DNA of 64,000 nt from Agromyces lapidis (GTDB taxonomy: Bacteria > Actinomycetota > Actinomycetes > Actinomycetales > Microbacteriaceae). Location: assembly GCF_009749405.1 (NCBI RefSeq), contig NZ_WBIQ01000008.1, forward strand, positions 304,532 through 368,531, written 5' to 3'. Shown here piece after piece: positions 53,407-62,104 of the stretch; positions within the stretch are counted from its first letter, which is position 1, and every line of letters begins with the position of its first letter. The translations under genes were made by a program, and so were the position numbers. The notes under the pieces were generated by a model. That model ran no database searches and was not told the DNA's origin. It saw only the letters and a program-made list of their open reading frames with translations.

Positions 53407-54554
53407 GGCAGCTCCTGGCGGTCGTTCGTCGAGGGGTGGCGGTGGGTGAGCGCGGCGTCGGGGGCGTACTGCCAGCGCGGCAGGAAGCGGGCCGCGTAGC
53501 GCAGCTCGGCGGCGAGCTGCTCGGCCTCGAACCCCGCGAGCAGGGTCGCGTCGAACAGCTCGGGACGCCGGAGCGCGTCGAGGTAGCCCGCGAGGAGCGC
53601 CGCTCGTGCTCGATCGGCCCACGCGAACGACGCCGGGTCGGCACGGCCGAGCCGCTTCTGCGCGACCGCCGCGACGAGGTCGACGGAGACGAGCAGGTGG
53701 GCGAGATCGCGGGCCGCGCTGTCGGGGCGGCCCCGCTCGGTCTCGTCGTGCTGCGGGTCGCCGTCGAAGTCGATCACGGTGTAGCGATCATCGGTCTCGC
53801 CGTGCTCGCCGGGGGAGCGGAGCACCTGCCCGAGGTGGAGGTCGCCGTGGATCGGGAAGACGAGGCCGGGCGCGCTCGCGGCGAGCGACGCGACGGCGGC
53901 TTCGAGCGAGGGCAGCCGGTTGCGAAGACGATCGCCGGCTGCGCCCCCCGTCTCGTCGACGGCGCCCGCGAGCGTCGCCGCGGCGCGGCGCACGCGCGCG
54001 TCGGGGGCACCGTCGGGCGCGGGGGATGCCTCGGCGGCGAGCGCCTCGTGGATCTCGGCGACGCGGCGGCCGAGCGTCGTCGGCCACTCGGGGTCGTCGC
54101 GCTGGCCGATCGTCACGGCGACGGCGTCGTCGACCGCCCAGGTCCAGCCGTCCTCGGCGCCGGGCAGGTAGTCGGTGACGACGGCGAGCACGCCGGTGCC
54201 GTGCACCGGGTGGCGCCAGCGGACGGTGCCGCGGAGGCGCTCGACCCCGCCGACCCCGGCCAGGTCGAGTCGTTCGAGCAGCCGGGCCGAGCGCTCGGCC
54301 GCCCCCCAGTTCGCGACGAGCTTGACGATGATCCGCTCGTCGACGATGACCGAGACGTTCGTCTGGTCGACCGTGATCGCGCGCTCTGCTGCGGTCTCGG
54401 GCGACACCGTGGCATCCACCGTCGCAGCGAGCGCGCGCGCGACGCCGTCGCCGGCCGCGACCCGGCGACCGTCGAGTCGCACGAGCCCGTCGGCGTCGAC
54501 GGCGAGCGTTCGGCCGCCGATCGGAAGGAGTTCGCCACTGAGCATCGAATTCAT
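53370..54554 (-). CDS. Maltokinase/glucosamine-kinase-like phosphotransferase
   Basis: A 394-aa kinase of the aminoglycoside-phosphotransferase-like fold. The catalytic loop is VFPIHGDLHLGQVLR near residue 250 and the metal motif YTVIDFDGDPQHDE near 277, as in actinobacterial maltokinases and the related glucosamine kinases; the N-terminal lid has NVSVIVDERIIVKLV. Overlap with a SIS-domain gene favours an amino-sugar substrate over maltose, as does the amine-related cluster. Several in-frame ATGs exist; I start at 54554 because TACAAT lies about 9 nt upstream on the minus strand. The next ATG (54545) would shorten it by three residues; 54635 would lengthen it by 27. Confidence 0.82.
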   Translation of the reverse strand: MNSMLSGELLPIGGRTLAVDADGLVRLDGRRVAAGDGVARALAATVDATVSPETAAERAITVDQTNVSVIVDERIIVKLVANWGAAERSARLLERLDLAGVGGVERLRGTVRWRHPVHGTGVLAVVTDYLPGAEDGWTWAVDDAVAVTIGQRDDPEWPTTLGRRVAEIHEALAAEASPAPDGAPDARVRRAAATLAGAVDETGGAAGDRLRNRLPSLEAAVASLAASAPGLVFPIHGDLHLGQVLRSPGEHGETDDRYTVIDFDGDPQHDETERGRPDSAARDLAHLLVSVDLVAAVAQKRLGRADPASFAWADRARAALLAGYLDALRRPELFDATLLAGFEAEQLAAELRYAARFLPRWQYAPDAALTHRHPSTNDRQELPWTPPPSDPTSN

Positions 54555-54562
54555 TGAATTCG
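54546..54562. promoter_or_regulatory. Palindrome CGAATTC-att-GAATTCG over the kinase start
   Basis: Perfect 7-bp arms overlap the kinase start codon and the bases just upstream. It may be an operator for the divergent promoters. Confidence 0.45.
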
Positions 54563-54615
54563 GATTGTAACTATTCCGCAACCCCCGGATATTCATTGAG
54601 CTGAAGTCATTGCGG

Positions 54616-54639
54616 TTTCTTGACGCGTGCTGCAAGAAT
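54616..54639. promoter_or_regulatory. Dyad TTTCTTG-N10-CAAGAA upstream of the ABC importer
   Basis: TTCTTG (54617-54622) and CAAGAA (54633-54638) are perfect complements, with TTGACG overlapping the left arm as a possible -35. It lies about 35 bp before the binding-protein start. Confidence 0.45.
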
Positions 54640-54673
54640 CGCTCAACCTGCCCGTCGAAGTTCAGGAGTCACG

Positions 54674-55774
54674 ATGTCGTACCCGTTCCGCCGTCTCGCC
54701 CTCGCCGGGGCGGCCGCCGGCCTGCTCGCCCTCACCGCCTGTTCGTCGGCCGATGCCGGCGGCGGCGAAGCGCTCGACCCCGAGGCCGACCTCAGCGAGC
54801 AGACGCTGACGGTCTCGATCTGGGCCGACTACTACCCCGAAGACCTCGCCGCCCAGTTCGAGGAGGCGACGGGCGTGAAGACCACGATCGTCAACCACAC
54901 CACCAACGAGGACATCGTCGCGAAGCTCACCGCGAGCGCCGACTCGGGCATCGACGTCGCCTTCGTGTCGGGCCAGTACGCCCAGGCCCTCGGTGAGCAG
55001 GGCCTGCTCGCCGAACTCGACAAGGCGCTCATCCCGAACGAGAAGAACCTCTACCCCGAGGCGCTCGAGCTCGCCTACGACGAGGGCAACGTCTACTCCG
55101 AGCCCTACGCGTGGGGCACCACGGGCCTCTGCTACCGTCCCGATCTCACGGGCTTCGCGCCGACGTCGTGGAACGACCTGCTGGCCCCGAAGCCCGAACT
55201 CGTCGGCAAGACGACGATGCTCTCGACCGACCGCTGGCTCGCGATGCCCGCGCTGAAGGCGCTGGGCTACTCGGTCAACACCACCGACGACGCCGAGCTC
55301 GCCGAGGCTCAGGCCCAGCTGATCGAGACCAAGCCGACGCTGCTCGCCTACGACGACACGACGTTCTACTCGAAGCTCGTCTCGGGCGAGGCCGCGATGG
55401 TCGAAGCCTGGGACGGCTGGTGCAACTACGGCATCGCCGAAGACCCGACCATCGAGTTCGTCGTGCCCGACGAAGGTGCCGACCTGTGGGTCGACACCAT
55501 GACGGTGCTCGAGTCGTCGCAGAACAAGGAGGCCGCGATGGCCTTCCTCAACTACATCCTCGACCCCGAGGTGCAGACCTGGGTCGCCGAGAACATCCTC
55601 TACAAGGTGCCCAACCAGGCCGCCATGGAGGCGCTCGACCCCGCCCTCCTCGAGTCGTACCCGACCCTCGGCATCACCGTCGACGAGCTCTTCGAGCAGG
55701 AGGTCATCGTCGACCTCGGCGAGGACTCGCTGAAGTACGTCGACCTCAACTCCGAGGTCCTGGCGACCAACTGA
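54674..55774 (+). CDS. Polyamine-type ABC transporter substrate-binding lipoprotein (PotD-like)
   Basis: A 366-aa lipoprotein: the signal ends in lipobox LTAC (cysteine near 23). The mature protein starts TLTVSIWADYYPEDLAAQFE and has EPYAWGTTGLCYRPDL and MVEAWDGWCNYG, patterns of the PotD/PotF family. It should capture a polyamine or related amine outside the cell. The ATG at 54674 has AGGAG 5 nt upstream; the open frame before it is not coding-like. It is divergent from the kinase gene across a 119-bp control region and heads a four-gene importer operon. Confidence 0.9.
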   Translation: MSYPFRRLALAGAAAGLLALTACSSADAGGGEALDPEADLSEQTLTVSIWADYYPEDLAAQFEEATGVKTTIVNHTTNEDIVAKLTASADSGIDVAFVSGQYAQALGEQGLLAELDKALIPNEKNLYPEALELAYDEGNVYSEPYAWGTTGLCYRPDLTGFAPTSWNDLLAPKPELVGKTTMLSTDRWLAMPALKALGYSVNTTDDAELAEAQAQLIETKPTLLAYDDTTFYSKLVSGEAAMVEAWDGWCNYGIAEDPTIEFVVPDEGADLWVDTMTVLESSQNKEAAMAFLNYILDPEVQTWVAENILYKVPNQAAMEALDPALLESYPTLGITVDELFEQEVIVDLGEDSLKYVDLNSEVLATN

Positions 55775-55779
55775 TCCCC

Positions 55780-56682
55780 GTGACCACCACCTCCCACGAG
55801 GCGACCCCCGGCGTGCGCGCGAGCCGCGCGCGTCGGGGGCTCGCCCCCGTCCCGTTCCTGGCGCCGGGAATGATCTTCCTGATCGTCTTCATGGCGATCC
55901 CGGTCGGCCTGCTCGCGTTCTACACCTTCTTCAAGCGCGGCCGCTTCGGCGGGCTCGTCTTCGAGTTCACCCTCGACAACTGGGTGAAGCTCACCGAACC
56001 GCTCTACCTCGGCGTCATCGCCCAGTCGATCGGCATGGCGCTCGTCGTCACCCTGCTCGCGCTCGCGCTCGGCTACCCGATGGCCTATGCCATCGCCGGC
56101 CTCTCGCCCAAGTGGCGCACGGTCGCCCTCATCGCCGTCGTGCTGCCGTTCTGGACGAACTTCCTCGTGCGCACCTACGCCTGGATCCTGCTGCTGAACA
56201 ACGCGGGACTGGTGAACCAGGCGCTGCAGGGCCTCGGCATCATCGACGACCCGATCAGCATGCTGTACACGCCGCAGGCGATCGCGATCGGGCTGCTGTA
56301 CATGTACCTGCCGCTCATGGTGCTGCCGCTCTACGCGTCGCTGCAGCAGCTCGACCCCTCGCTGCGCGAGGCGGCGACGAACCTCGGCGCGAACCCGTGG
56401 CGGGCCTTCCGCACCGTCACCCTGCCGCTCTCGCTGCCGGGGGCGCTCACCGGTTGCGTCTTCGTCTTCGTGCCGGCCATGTCGAACTTCGTCATCCCCG
56501 AGCTCATCGGCGGCGGCAAGACGATCATGGTCGGCAACCTCGTGCGCGACCAGTTCTTCGAGGCGCGCGACTGGCCCTTCGGCGCGACGCTCGCGCTCCT
56601 GCTCACGATCATCCTCGTGCTCGTGATCGTCCTGCAGTCGGCGGTCTCGCGCCGCGTCACCGAAGGGGGCCGCCGTGGCTGA
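55780..56682 (+). CDS. Polyamine-type ABC transporter permease 1 (PotB-like)
   Basis: A 300-aa permease starting at GTG 5 nt after the binding-protein stop. After a basic N-terminus come six helices, from FLAPGMIFLIVFMAIPVGLL on, with the EAA loop REAATNLGANPWRAFRTVTL and the PotB-type segment LPFWTNFLVRTYAWILLL. It pairs with the next permease. The last 8 nt overlap the following gene. Confidence 0.92.
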   Translation: MTTTSHEATPGVRASRARRGLAPVPFLAPGMIFLIVFMAIPVGLLAFYTFFKRGRFGGLVFEFTLDNWVKLTEPLYLGVIAQSIGMALVVTLLALALGYPMAYAIAGLSPKWRTVALIAVVLPFWTNFLVRTYAWILLLNNAGLVNQALQGLGIIDDPISMLYTPQAIAIGLLYMYLPLMVLPLYASLQQLDPSLREAATNLGANPWRAFRTVTLPLSLPGALTGCVFVFVPAMSNFVIPELIGGGKTIMVGNLVRDQFFEARDWPFGATLALLLTIILVLVIVLQSAVSRRVTEGGRRG

Positions 56683-57472
56683 CCCGATCACGCGACCGCG
56701 GCGTCGATTCCGCGGCATCCTCGTGCCCCTCTGGCTCGGCTACGTGTTCCTCTACCTGCCGATCCTCGTCGTCGTGATCATGAGCTTCAACGACTCCGAG
56801 AACCTGTTCGTGTGGCGCGGCTTCTCGCTGCGCTGGTACCCCGAGGTGTTCGCCGACGGCGCCCTCATGCAGGGACTCGGCAACACGCTCGTCGTCGCGA
56901 CCGGGGCGACCGCGATCGCGACGGTGCTCGGCACGCTGCTCGCCTACGGGATCCAGCACTACACGCGCGGCGGCTTCGTGCGGGCGTTCGCGATCGCCCC
57001 GGCGATCCTGCCCGACCTGCTGCTCGGCATCGGCCTGCTCACGCTGTTCGCGCTGCTCGGCATCACACTCGGACTGCACTCGGTGATCCTCGCGCACGCA
57101 GTGTTCGCGACGGCCTTCGTCACCGCGATCGTGCTCGCCAGGATGGCGAGCATCGATCCGAGCCTCGAAGAGGCGTCGCGCGACCTCGGCGCCGGTCCCG
57201 TGCGCACCTTCCTCAAGGTGACGTTGCCGCAGCTCGCCCCGGGCATCGTGGCCGGCGCGCTGCTCGCGTTCACGCTCTCGCTCGACGAGTTCGTGATCGC
57301 CTTCTTCACGACGGCGCCGACCCAGCCCACGTTGCCGATCGTCATCTACTCGATGGTGCGCTTCGGGGTGACGCCCGAGGTCAACGCCCTCGCCACCCTG
57401 CTCCTCTTCGTGAGCGTCGTGACCGTGATCGCGGCGCAGCGTCTGACCCGACTGACTGGATCCTCGAAATGA
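56675..57472 (+). CDS. Polyamine-type ABC transporter permease 2 (PotC-like)
   Basis: A 265-aa permease starting at GTG within the upstream gene. Six helices, beginning LWLGYVFLYLPILVVVIMSF, NTLVVATGATAIATVLGTLL and the EAA loop EEASRDLGAGPVRTFLKVTL. LDEFVIAFFTTAP matches the PotC-type segment near the C-terminus. The stop overlaps the ATPase start (ATGA). Confidence 0.92.
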   Translation: MADPITRPRRRFRGILVPLWLGYVFLYLPILVVVIMSFNDSENLFVWRGFSLRWYPEVFADGALMQGLGNTLVVATGATAIATVLGTLLAYGIQHYTRGGFVRAFAIAPAILPDLLLGIGLLTLFALLGITLGLHSVILAHAVFATAFVTAIVLARMASIDPSLEEASRDLGAGPVRTFLKVTLPQLAPGIVAGALLAFTLSLDEFVIAFFTTAPTQPTLPIVIYSMVRFGVTPEVNALATLLLFVSVVTVIAAQRLTRLTGSSK

Positions 57473-58605
57473 CCACTGCCCCTCTGCTCCGGGTCGACGG
57501 CGTGCGCGCCGTCTACGGCGACACGGTCGCCCTGCACGGCGTCTCGCTCGACATCGCCCACAACGAGTTCTTCGCGCTGCTCGGCCCCTCGGGCTGCGGC
57601 AAGACCACCCTGCTGCGCTCGATCGCGGGCTTCGAACGGCCGGCCGCAGGCCGTATCGAGCTCGAGGGCACCGACCTCCTGGGCATGCCGCCGCACCGGC
57701 GGCCCGTGAACATGATGTTCCAGAGCTACGCGCTCTTCCCGCACCTGAGCGTCGAGCGCAACGTCGCGTACGGTCTCGAGGCCGAAGGCGTCGGCGCCGC
57801 CGAGATCCGTCGCCGCGTCGGCGAGGTGATGGAGGCGGTGCGCCTCGCGCCGCTCGCCAAGCGCCGCCCCGGCCAGCTCTCGGGCGGGCAGCGGCAGCGC
57901 GTCGCGCTCGCCCGCGCCATCGTGAAGCGTCCGAAGCTGCTGCTGCTCGACGAGCCGCTCTCGGCGCTCGACCGGCAGGTGCGCGCCTCGATGCAGCTCG
58001 AGCTCAAGCGCCTGCAGCACGAGGTCGGCATGACCTTCGTGGTCGTCACCCACGACCAGGAGGAGGCCATGTCGATGGCCGATCGCATCGCGGTGCTGCG
58101 CGACGGCCGCCTCGAGCAGCTCGCGACACCGCAGGAGCTCTACCGCGCCCCGGCGAGCCGATTCGTGGCGTCGTTCATCGGCACGGCGAACCTCCTCGAC
58201 GGCCGGGCGACGGCGGCGGGCATCGCCGTCGAGGGCCTCGGTGAGGTGCCCGTGCCGCACTCGCTCGCCGCAGGCGAGGACGCGACGCTCGTCGTGCGGC
58301 CCGAGCACGTGGTGCTGGCGCCGGTCGCGGGCGCGTCGTCGGCCGGTGTGCTCCGGGGCGAGGTCGTCGACACGTACTTCCTCGGCGGTGCGTCGACGGT
58401 CTCGATCGAGGTGGCGGGGCTGCCGGCCCCGATGCTCGCGACGGTGCCGGGCACGACCGAGTTCGCGCGCGGCGCGGGTGTCGAGCTCCGCTTCGGCGAG
58501 GCCTCGCTCGTCTCGCGGGATCCGGCCGAGCCCGGCTCGGTCGGCACGTCGATCCCGACGAGCGCGATGCCGGCGGTGCCCGCCGATCAGTCGGCGAGCG
58601 TGTGA
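57469..58605 (+). CDS. Polyamine-type ABC transporter ATP-binding protein (PotA-like)
   Basis: A 378-aa ATPase with Walker [10 protein letters not shown] at 39-47, Q-loop [14 protein letters not shown], signature [15 protein letters not shown], Walker [12 protein letters not shown] and H-switch VTHDQEEA. The C-terminal TOBE domain has [10 protein letters not shown]. It energises the two permeases. Its 3' end overlaps the convergent tetR gene by 19 bp, and CGCCGA-tcag-TCGGCG (58581-58596) lies at the overlap. Confidence 0.93.
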   Translation: MTTAPLLRVDGVRAVYGDTVALHGVSLDIAHNEFFALLGPSGCGKTTLLRSIAGFERPAAGRIELEGTDLLGMPPHRRPVNMMFQSYALFPHLSVERNVAYGLEAEGVGAAEIRRRVGEVMEAVRLAPLAKRRPGQLSGGQRQRVALARAIVKRPKLLLLDEPLSALDRQVRASMQLELKRLQHEVGMTFVVVTHDQEEAMSMADRIAVLRDGRLEQLATPQELYRAPASRFVASFIGTANLLDGRATAAGIAVEGLGEVPVPHSLAAGEDATLVVRPEHVVLAPVAGASSAGVLRGEVVDTYFLGGASTVSIEVAGLPAPMLATVPGTTEFARGAGVELRFGEASLVSRDPAEPGSVGTSIPTSAMPAVPADQSASV

Positions 58606-59195
58606 CCGGTCGCGAGCCTCGCGTACGCGAGCAGCAGTTCGCGGGCGCCGTCGTGATCGATGGTGGGATGCTTCGCCACGATCCGGTAGCCGTACGCGTC
58701 CTCGAGGGCGACGAGGTTGCGCGCGATGACGAGCGAGGGCTGCGCGAGTGCGAACAGGCCGCGCGCGGCGCCCTGCTCGAGCACGACCTGGTACATGCCG
58801 ACCTGTCGGTCGTAGAGCGTCGTGAGCAGCGAGGCCATCAGCCCGTCGCGGCCGGCCGAGCCGCCGAGCTCGCAGAGCAGGCGCACCTCGGCGTCGTCGG
58901 GGCCGCTCGGCAGCCCCGAGGCGACGAGGGCGATGAGCCGGGCCACCGGGTCGTCGGGAAGGCTCTCGAGCATGCGCACGCGCTCCTCGTAGAAGCGCTC
59001 CATGCCGGCGCGGTTCGCCTCGAACATGAGCTCGTCGATGTCGGGGTAGTAGTAGAGCACCGCGCTCGAGGTGAGGCCGGCCTCCTCGGCGACGCGGTTC
59101 AGGCGAGCCCCTTCGGGGCCGTGCGCGGCGATCGCGCGCTGCGCGGCGGCGACGAGCTGGCTGCGTCGCTCCTCCTGGCGCTTCGGTCGGGCCAT
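58587..59195 (-). CDS. TetR family regulator of the amine cluster
   Basis: A 202-aa TetR protein: N-terminal helix-turn-helix ARLNRVAEEAGLTSSAVLYY near 29-48, helical ligand domain after it. ATG at 59195 follows GAAGGAGTGCTCG; the open frame beyond it is not real. It sits between the importer operon and the catabolic genes, convergent with the former and divergent from the latter, the usual position of a pathway-specific repressor. Its likely operator is the dyad at 59301. Confidence 0.9.
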   Translation of the reverse strand: MARPKRQEERRSQLVAAAQRAIAAHGPEGARLNRVAEEAGLTSSAVLYYYPDIDELMFEANRAGMERFYEERVRMLESLPDDPVARLIALVASGLPSGPDDAEVRLLCELGGSAGRDGLMASLLTTLYDRQVGMYQVVLEQGAARGLFALAQPSLVIARNLVALEDAYGYRIVAKHPTIDHDGARELLLAYARLATGHTLAD

Positions 59196-59300
59196 CGAGC
59201 ACTCCTTCGTGCGAATCGAATTGTCTGTGCTGGTGCTCAATATTAGGGCGAAAGCTCTTGAAAAGTCTGGCAAACACGCGCCAGAATTCTCTAAACTCCG

Positions 59301-59317
59301 ATACAAGAAACTCGTAT
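59301..59317. promoter_or_regulatory. TetR operator candidate ATACAAG-aaa-CTCGTAT
   Basis: Seven-bp arms with one mismatch lie 10 bp before the glycosyltransferase ATG in the tetR-GT divergent region. TACAAG within it also resembles a -10 box. Confidence 0.5.
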
Positions 59318-59326
59318 GAGAGGTCG

Positions 59327-60640
59327 ATGATGACTGACGGACGACTGACGATCCTGTTCATGCCCGAGAGCGCCTACGGGCCGACGAACAACTGCATCGG
59401 CATCGGGCACGCGCTGCTCGAGCGCGGCCACCGCGTCGTCTTCGCCGCCGAGCGCTCGTGGGAGGGCAAGCTCGCCGCACTCGGCTTCGAGGAGGACCTG
59501 GTCGACCTCGCGCCGCCCGCCGACGACGCCGACGACGCCGCCGAGCAGGACGCCGGGCAGTTCTGGAAGGACTACATCAGGGAGGTCTCGCCCGAGTTCC
59601 GCAAGACGACCGCCGAGCAGCTCGAGACGGTCACCCTCCCGATCTGGCAGGCGCTCGTCGACGGCGCGAAGTACTGCGAGCCGCAGCTGCACGCCATCAT
59701 CGACCGCGTGCGCCCCGACGTCATCATCGAGGACAACGTGATCGCGTTCCCCGCCCTCGTCACCGCCGGCGTGCCGTTCGTGCGGATCGTGTCGTGCAAC
59801 CCGCTCGAGGTGCCGGGCGACGAGATCGCTCCGGTGTTCTCGGGCCTCGCGGCCGAAGACCGGGCGGCGTGGCCGGCGTTCCGCGCCGAGTACGAGCGCA
59901 CCCATCGGCAGCTCTGGCAAGAGTTCGACGCCTGGGTGCAGGAGCAGGGGGCGCCCGCGCTGCCCGAGCTCGAGTTCATCCACCACGGCGACGAGAACCT
60001 CTACGTCTACCCCGAGGTGCTCGACTACCACGGCGAGCGGCCGCTCGACGAGACCTGGCACCGCCTCGACTCCTCGGTGCGCCAGACCGAGCAGGCGCCC
60101 GCCGACCTGCCCGCCTCGTTCACCGACGGCAGCCGCCCGCTCGTCTACTTCAGCCTCGGCTCGCTCGGCTCGGCCGACGTCGAGCTCATGCAACGGGTCA
60201 TCGCCGCGCTCGCCGACCAGCCGGTCAACGTGATCGTGTCGAAGGGGCCGCTGCACGGGGAGTTCGAGCTCGCCGACAACATGTGGGGCGCCGAGTTCCT
60301 GCCGCAGACCACGATCCTTCCGCTCGTCGACCTCGTCATCACCCACGGCGGCAACAACACGACGACCGAGGCACTGCATTTCGGCAAGCCGATGGTGCTG
60401 CTGCCGCTCTTCTGGGACCAGTACGACAACGCCCAGCGCGTGCACGAGCAGGGCTACGGCCTCCGGCTCGACCCGTACCGCTTCACGCCCGAGGAGCTCG
60501 CGGGAGCCGTGCGCTCCCTGCTCGACGACGTCGCACTGCGCGAGCGCGTCGCGGCCGCCGGCGCCGACATCCGGTCGCGCGACGGGCTATCGGCCGCGGC
60601 CGACGTGATCGAGCGCGTCGGCTCGCGGGAACGGGTGTGA
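59327..60640 (+). CDS. GT1-family glycosyltransferase (MGT-like)
   Basis: A 437-aa GT-B glycosyltransferase. The N-terminal acceptor domain begins LTILFMPESAYGPTNNCIGI; the donor domain has VYFSLGSLGSADVELMQRV and the family's nucleotide-sugar motif: WGAEFLPQTTILPLVDLVIT, HGGNNTTTEALHFGKPMV, then PLFWDQYDNAQRV (HGG near residue 339). Relatives glycosylate small lipophilic or aromatic acceptors. A role in an amine catabolic operon is not obvious: it could attach or protect a sugar on the amine or make a sugar conjugate. Adjacent ATGs at 59327 and 59330; GAGAGG favours the second. The stop overlaps the next gene by 4 nt. Confidence 0.88.
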   Translation: MMTDGRLTILFMPESAYGPTNNCIGIGHALLERGHRVVFAAERSWEGKLAALGFEEDLVDLAPPADDADDAAEQDAGQFWKDYIREVSPEFRKTTAEQLETVTLPIWQALVDGAKYCEPQLHAIIDRVRPDVIIEDNVIAFPALVTAGVPFVRIVSCNPLEVPGDEIAPVFSGLAAEDRAAWPAFRAEYERTHRQLWQEFDAWVQEQGAPALPELEFIHHGDENLYVYPEVLDYHGERPLDETWHRLDSSVRQTEQAPADLPASFTDGSRPLVYFSLGSLGSADVELMQRVIAALADQPVNVIVSKGPLHGEFELADNMWGAEFLPQTTILPLVDLVITHGGNNTTTEALHFGKPMVLLPLFWDQYDNAQRVHEQGYGLRLDPYRFTPEELAGAVRSLLDDVALRERVAAAGADIRSRDGLSAAADVIERVGSRERV

Positions 60641-62058
60641 GCGCGGTCGAGGCGCAGGCGCAGGTGCAGGCGGCCCTCGCCGACGCGGCGCCGCGACCCT
60701 ACTGGACCGATCGCGCCGGCGACGGTGCTGCCGCTGCCAGGCCTGCGCTCACCGCCCCGGCCGACGCCGACCTCGTCGTCATCGGCGCCGGATTCACCGG
60801 CCTGTGGACGGCCTGGCGGGCGCTCGAACGCGACCCCGGGGCATCCGTCGTCGTGCTCGAGGCCGAGCGCGTCGCGCACGGCGCGACCGGTCGCAACGGC
60901 GGGTTCGTGTCGAGTTCGCTCACGCACGGGCTCACGCACGGCACGGCGATCTGGCCCGAGCAGGTCGGCGCCCTGCACGAAGAGGGCGAACGCAACCTCG
61001 ACGAGCTCGTGACCACGATCGAGCGGGCGGGCATCGACTGCGCGCTGAGCCGAGCCGGCAAGACGACGCTCGCGATCGAGCCGTGGCAGCTCGACGGGCT
61101 TCGCGAGGCGCACGAGCTGGGGGCGCGGCACGGCGTCGAGCTCGAGCTGCAGGATCGCGACGAGGTGCAGGCCGACGTGCACTCGCCGAGCTATCTCGGC
61201 GGCCTGCGCGACCGCACGGGCACGGTGCTCATCGACCCCGCGCGGCTCGCCTGGGGCATGGCCGCCGAGCTCGAACGCCGCGGGGTGCGCATCTTCGAGG
61301 CATCCGCGGCCACCGGCATCGACCGGCAGGGCGAGGGGGTGCGCGTGCGCACCGCCCTCGGTCACGTCGATGCGCGGAACGCGGTCGTCGCGACCGCCGC
61401 CTATCCGTCGCCGCTCCGGCGACTCGGCAACTACATCATGCCGCTCTACGACCACGTGCTCATGACCGAGCCGCTCGACGAGGCGCAGCGCGCCGCAGTC
61501 GGCTGGGCCGAGGGGCAGGGACTCACCGATGCGGGCAACCAGTTCCACTACTACCGCCCCACCGCTGACGGGCGGATCCTGTTCGGCGGCTGGGACGCGG
61601 TCTACTACTTCGGCGGCAAGGTCGACGCGCGGCTCGAACAGCGCGAGGCCTCGCACGAACTGCTCGCACGGCACTTCTTCGAGACGTTCCCGCAGCTGGG
61701 CGGGCTGCGCTTCACGCACCGCTGGGCCGGCCCGATCGACTCGACCACCCGGTTCACGGCGGCATACGGCACGGCCCGCGGCGGCAGGGTCGCCTACGCG
61801 GTCGGGCACACCGGCCTCGGCGTGGGCGCATCGCGATTCTCGGCGGATGTCGCGCTCGACCTGCTGGCGGGGGAGCCGACCTCGAGGCTTCGGTACGACA
61901 TCGTGCGGCGGCGGCCGTTCCCCATCCCGCCCGAGCCGCTGCGCAACCCGATCGTCCAGTTCACCCGGCGCTCGATCCTCGCGGCCGACGCGCACGAGGG
62001 GCGGCGCAACCTGTGGCTGCGCACGCTCGACCGCTTCGGCCTCGGGTTCAACTCCTGA
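60637..62058 (+). CDS. FAD-dependent oxidoreductase, DAO family (PuuB-like)
   Basis: A 473-aa enzyme starting at GTG in a GTGA overlap. FAD binding is in LVVIGAGFTGLWTAWRALER near 46-65 and in the segment VAHGATGRNGGFVSSSL. The conserved C-terminus has RFTHRWAGPIDSTTRF and YAVGHTGLGVGASRFSADVA. It resembles gamma-glutamylputrescine oxidase and related amine/amino-acid oxidases that yield aldehyde, ammonia and H2O2. The aldehyde dehydrogenase immediately downstream fits as the next step. No glutamine-synthetase-like puuA is in the window, so the gamma-glutamyl pathway itself is unproven. Confidence 0.88.
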   Translation: MSAVEAQAQVQAALADAAPRPYWTDRAGDGAAAARPALTAPADADLVVIGAGFTGLWTAWRALERDPGASVVVLEAERVAHGATGRNGGFVSSSLTHGLTHGTAIWPEQVGALHEEGERNLDELVTTIERAGIDCALSRAGKTTLAIEPWQLDGLREAHELGARHGVELELQDRDEVQADVHSPSYLGGLRDRTGTVLIDPARLAWGMAAELERRGVRIFEASAATGIDRQGEGVRVRTALGHVDARNAVVATAAYPSPLRRLGNYIMPLYDHVLMTEPLDEAQRAAVGWAEGQGLTDAGNQFHYYRPTADGRILFGGWDAVYYFGGKVDARLEQREASHELLARHFFETFPQLGGLRFTHRWAGPIDSTTRFTAAYGTARGGRVAYAVGHTGLGVGASRFSADVALDLLAGEPTSRLRYDIVRRRPFPIPPEPLRNPIVQFTRRSILAADAHEGRRNLWLRTLDRFGLGFNS

Positions 62059-62104
62059 CCACCGGGCCTCCGGCCCGCTCGACCGCTCTCGAAAGGAGCA
62101 CCTC

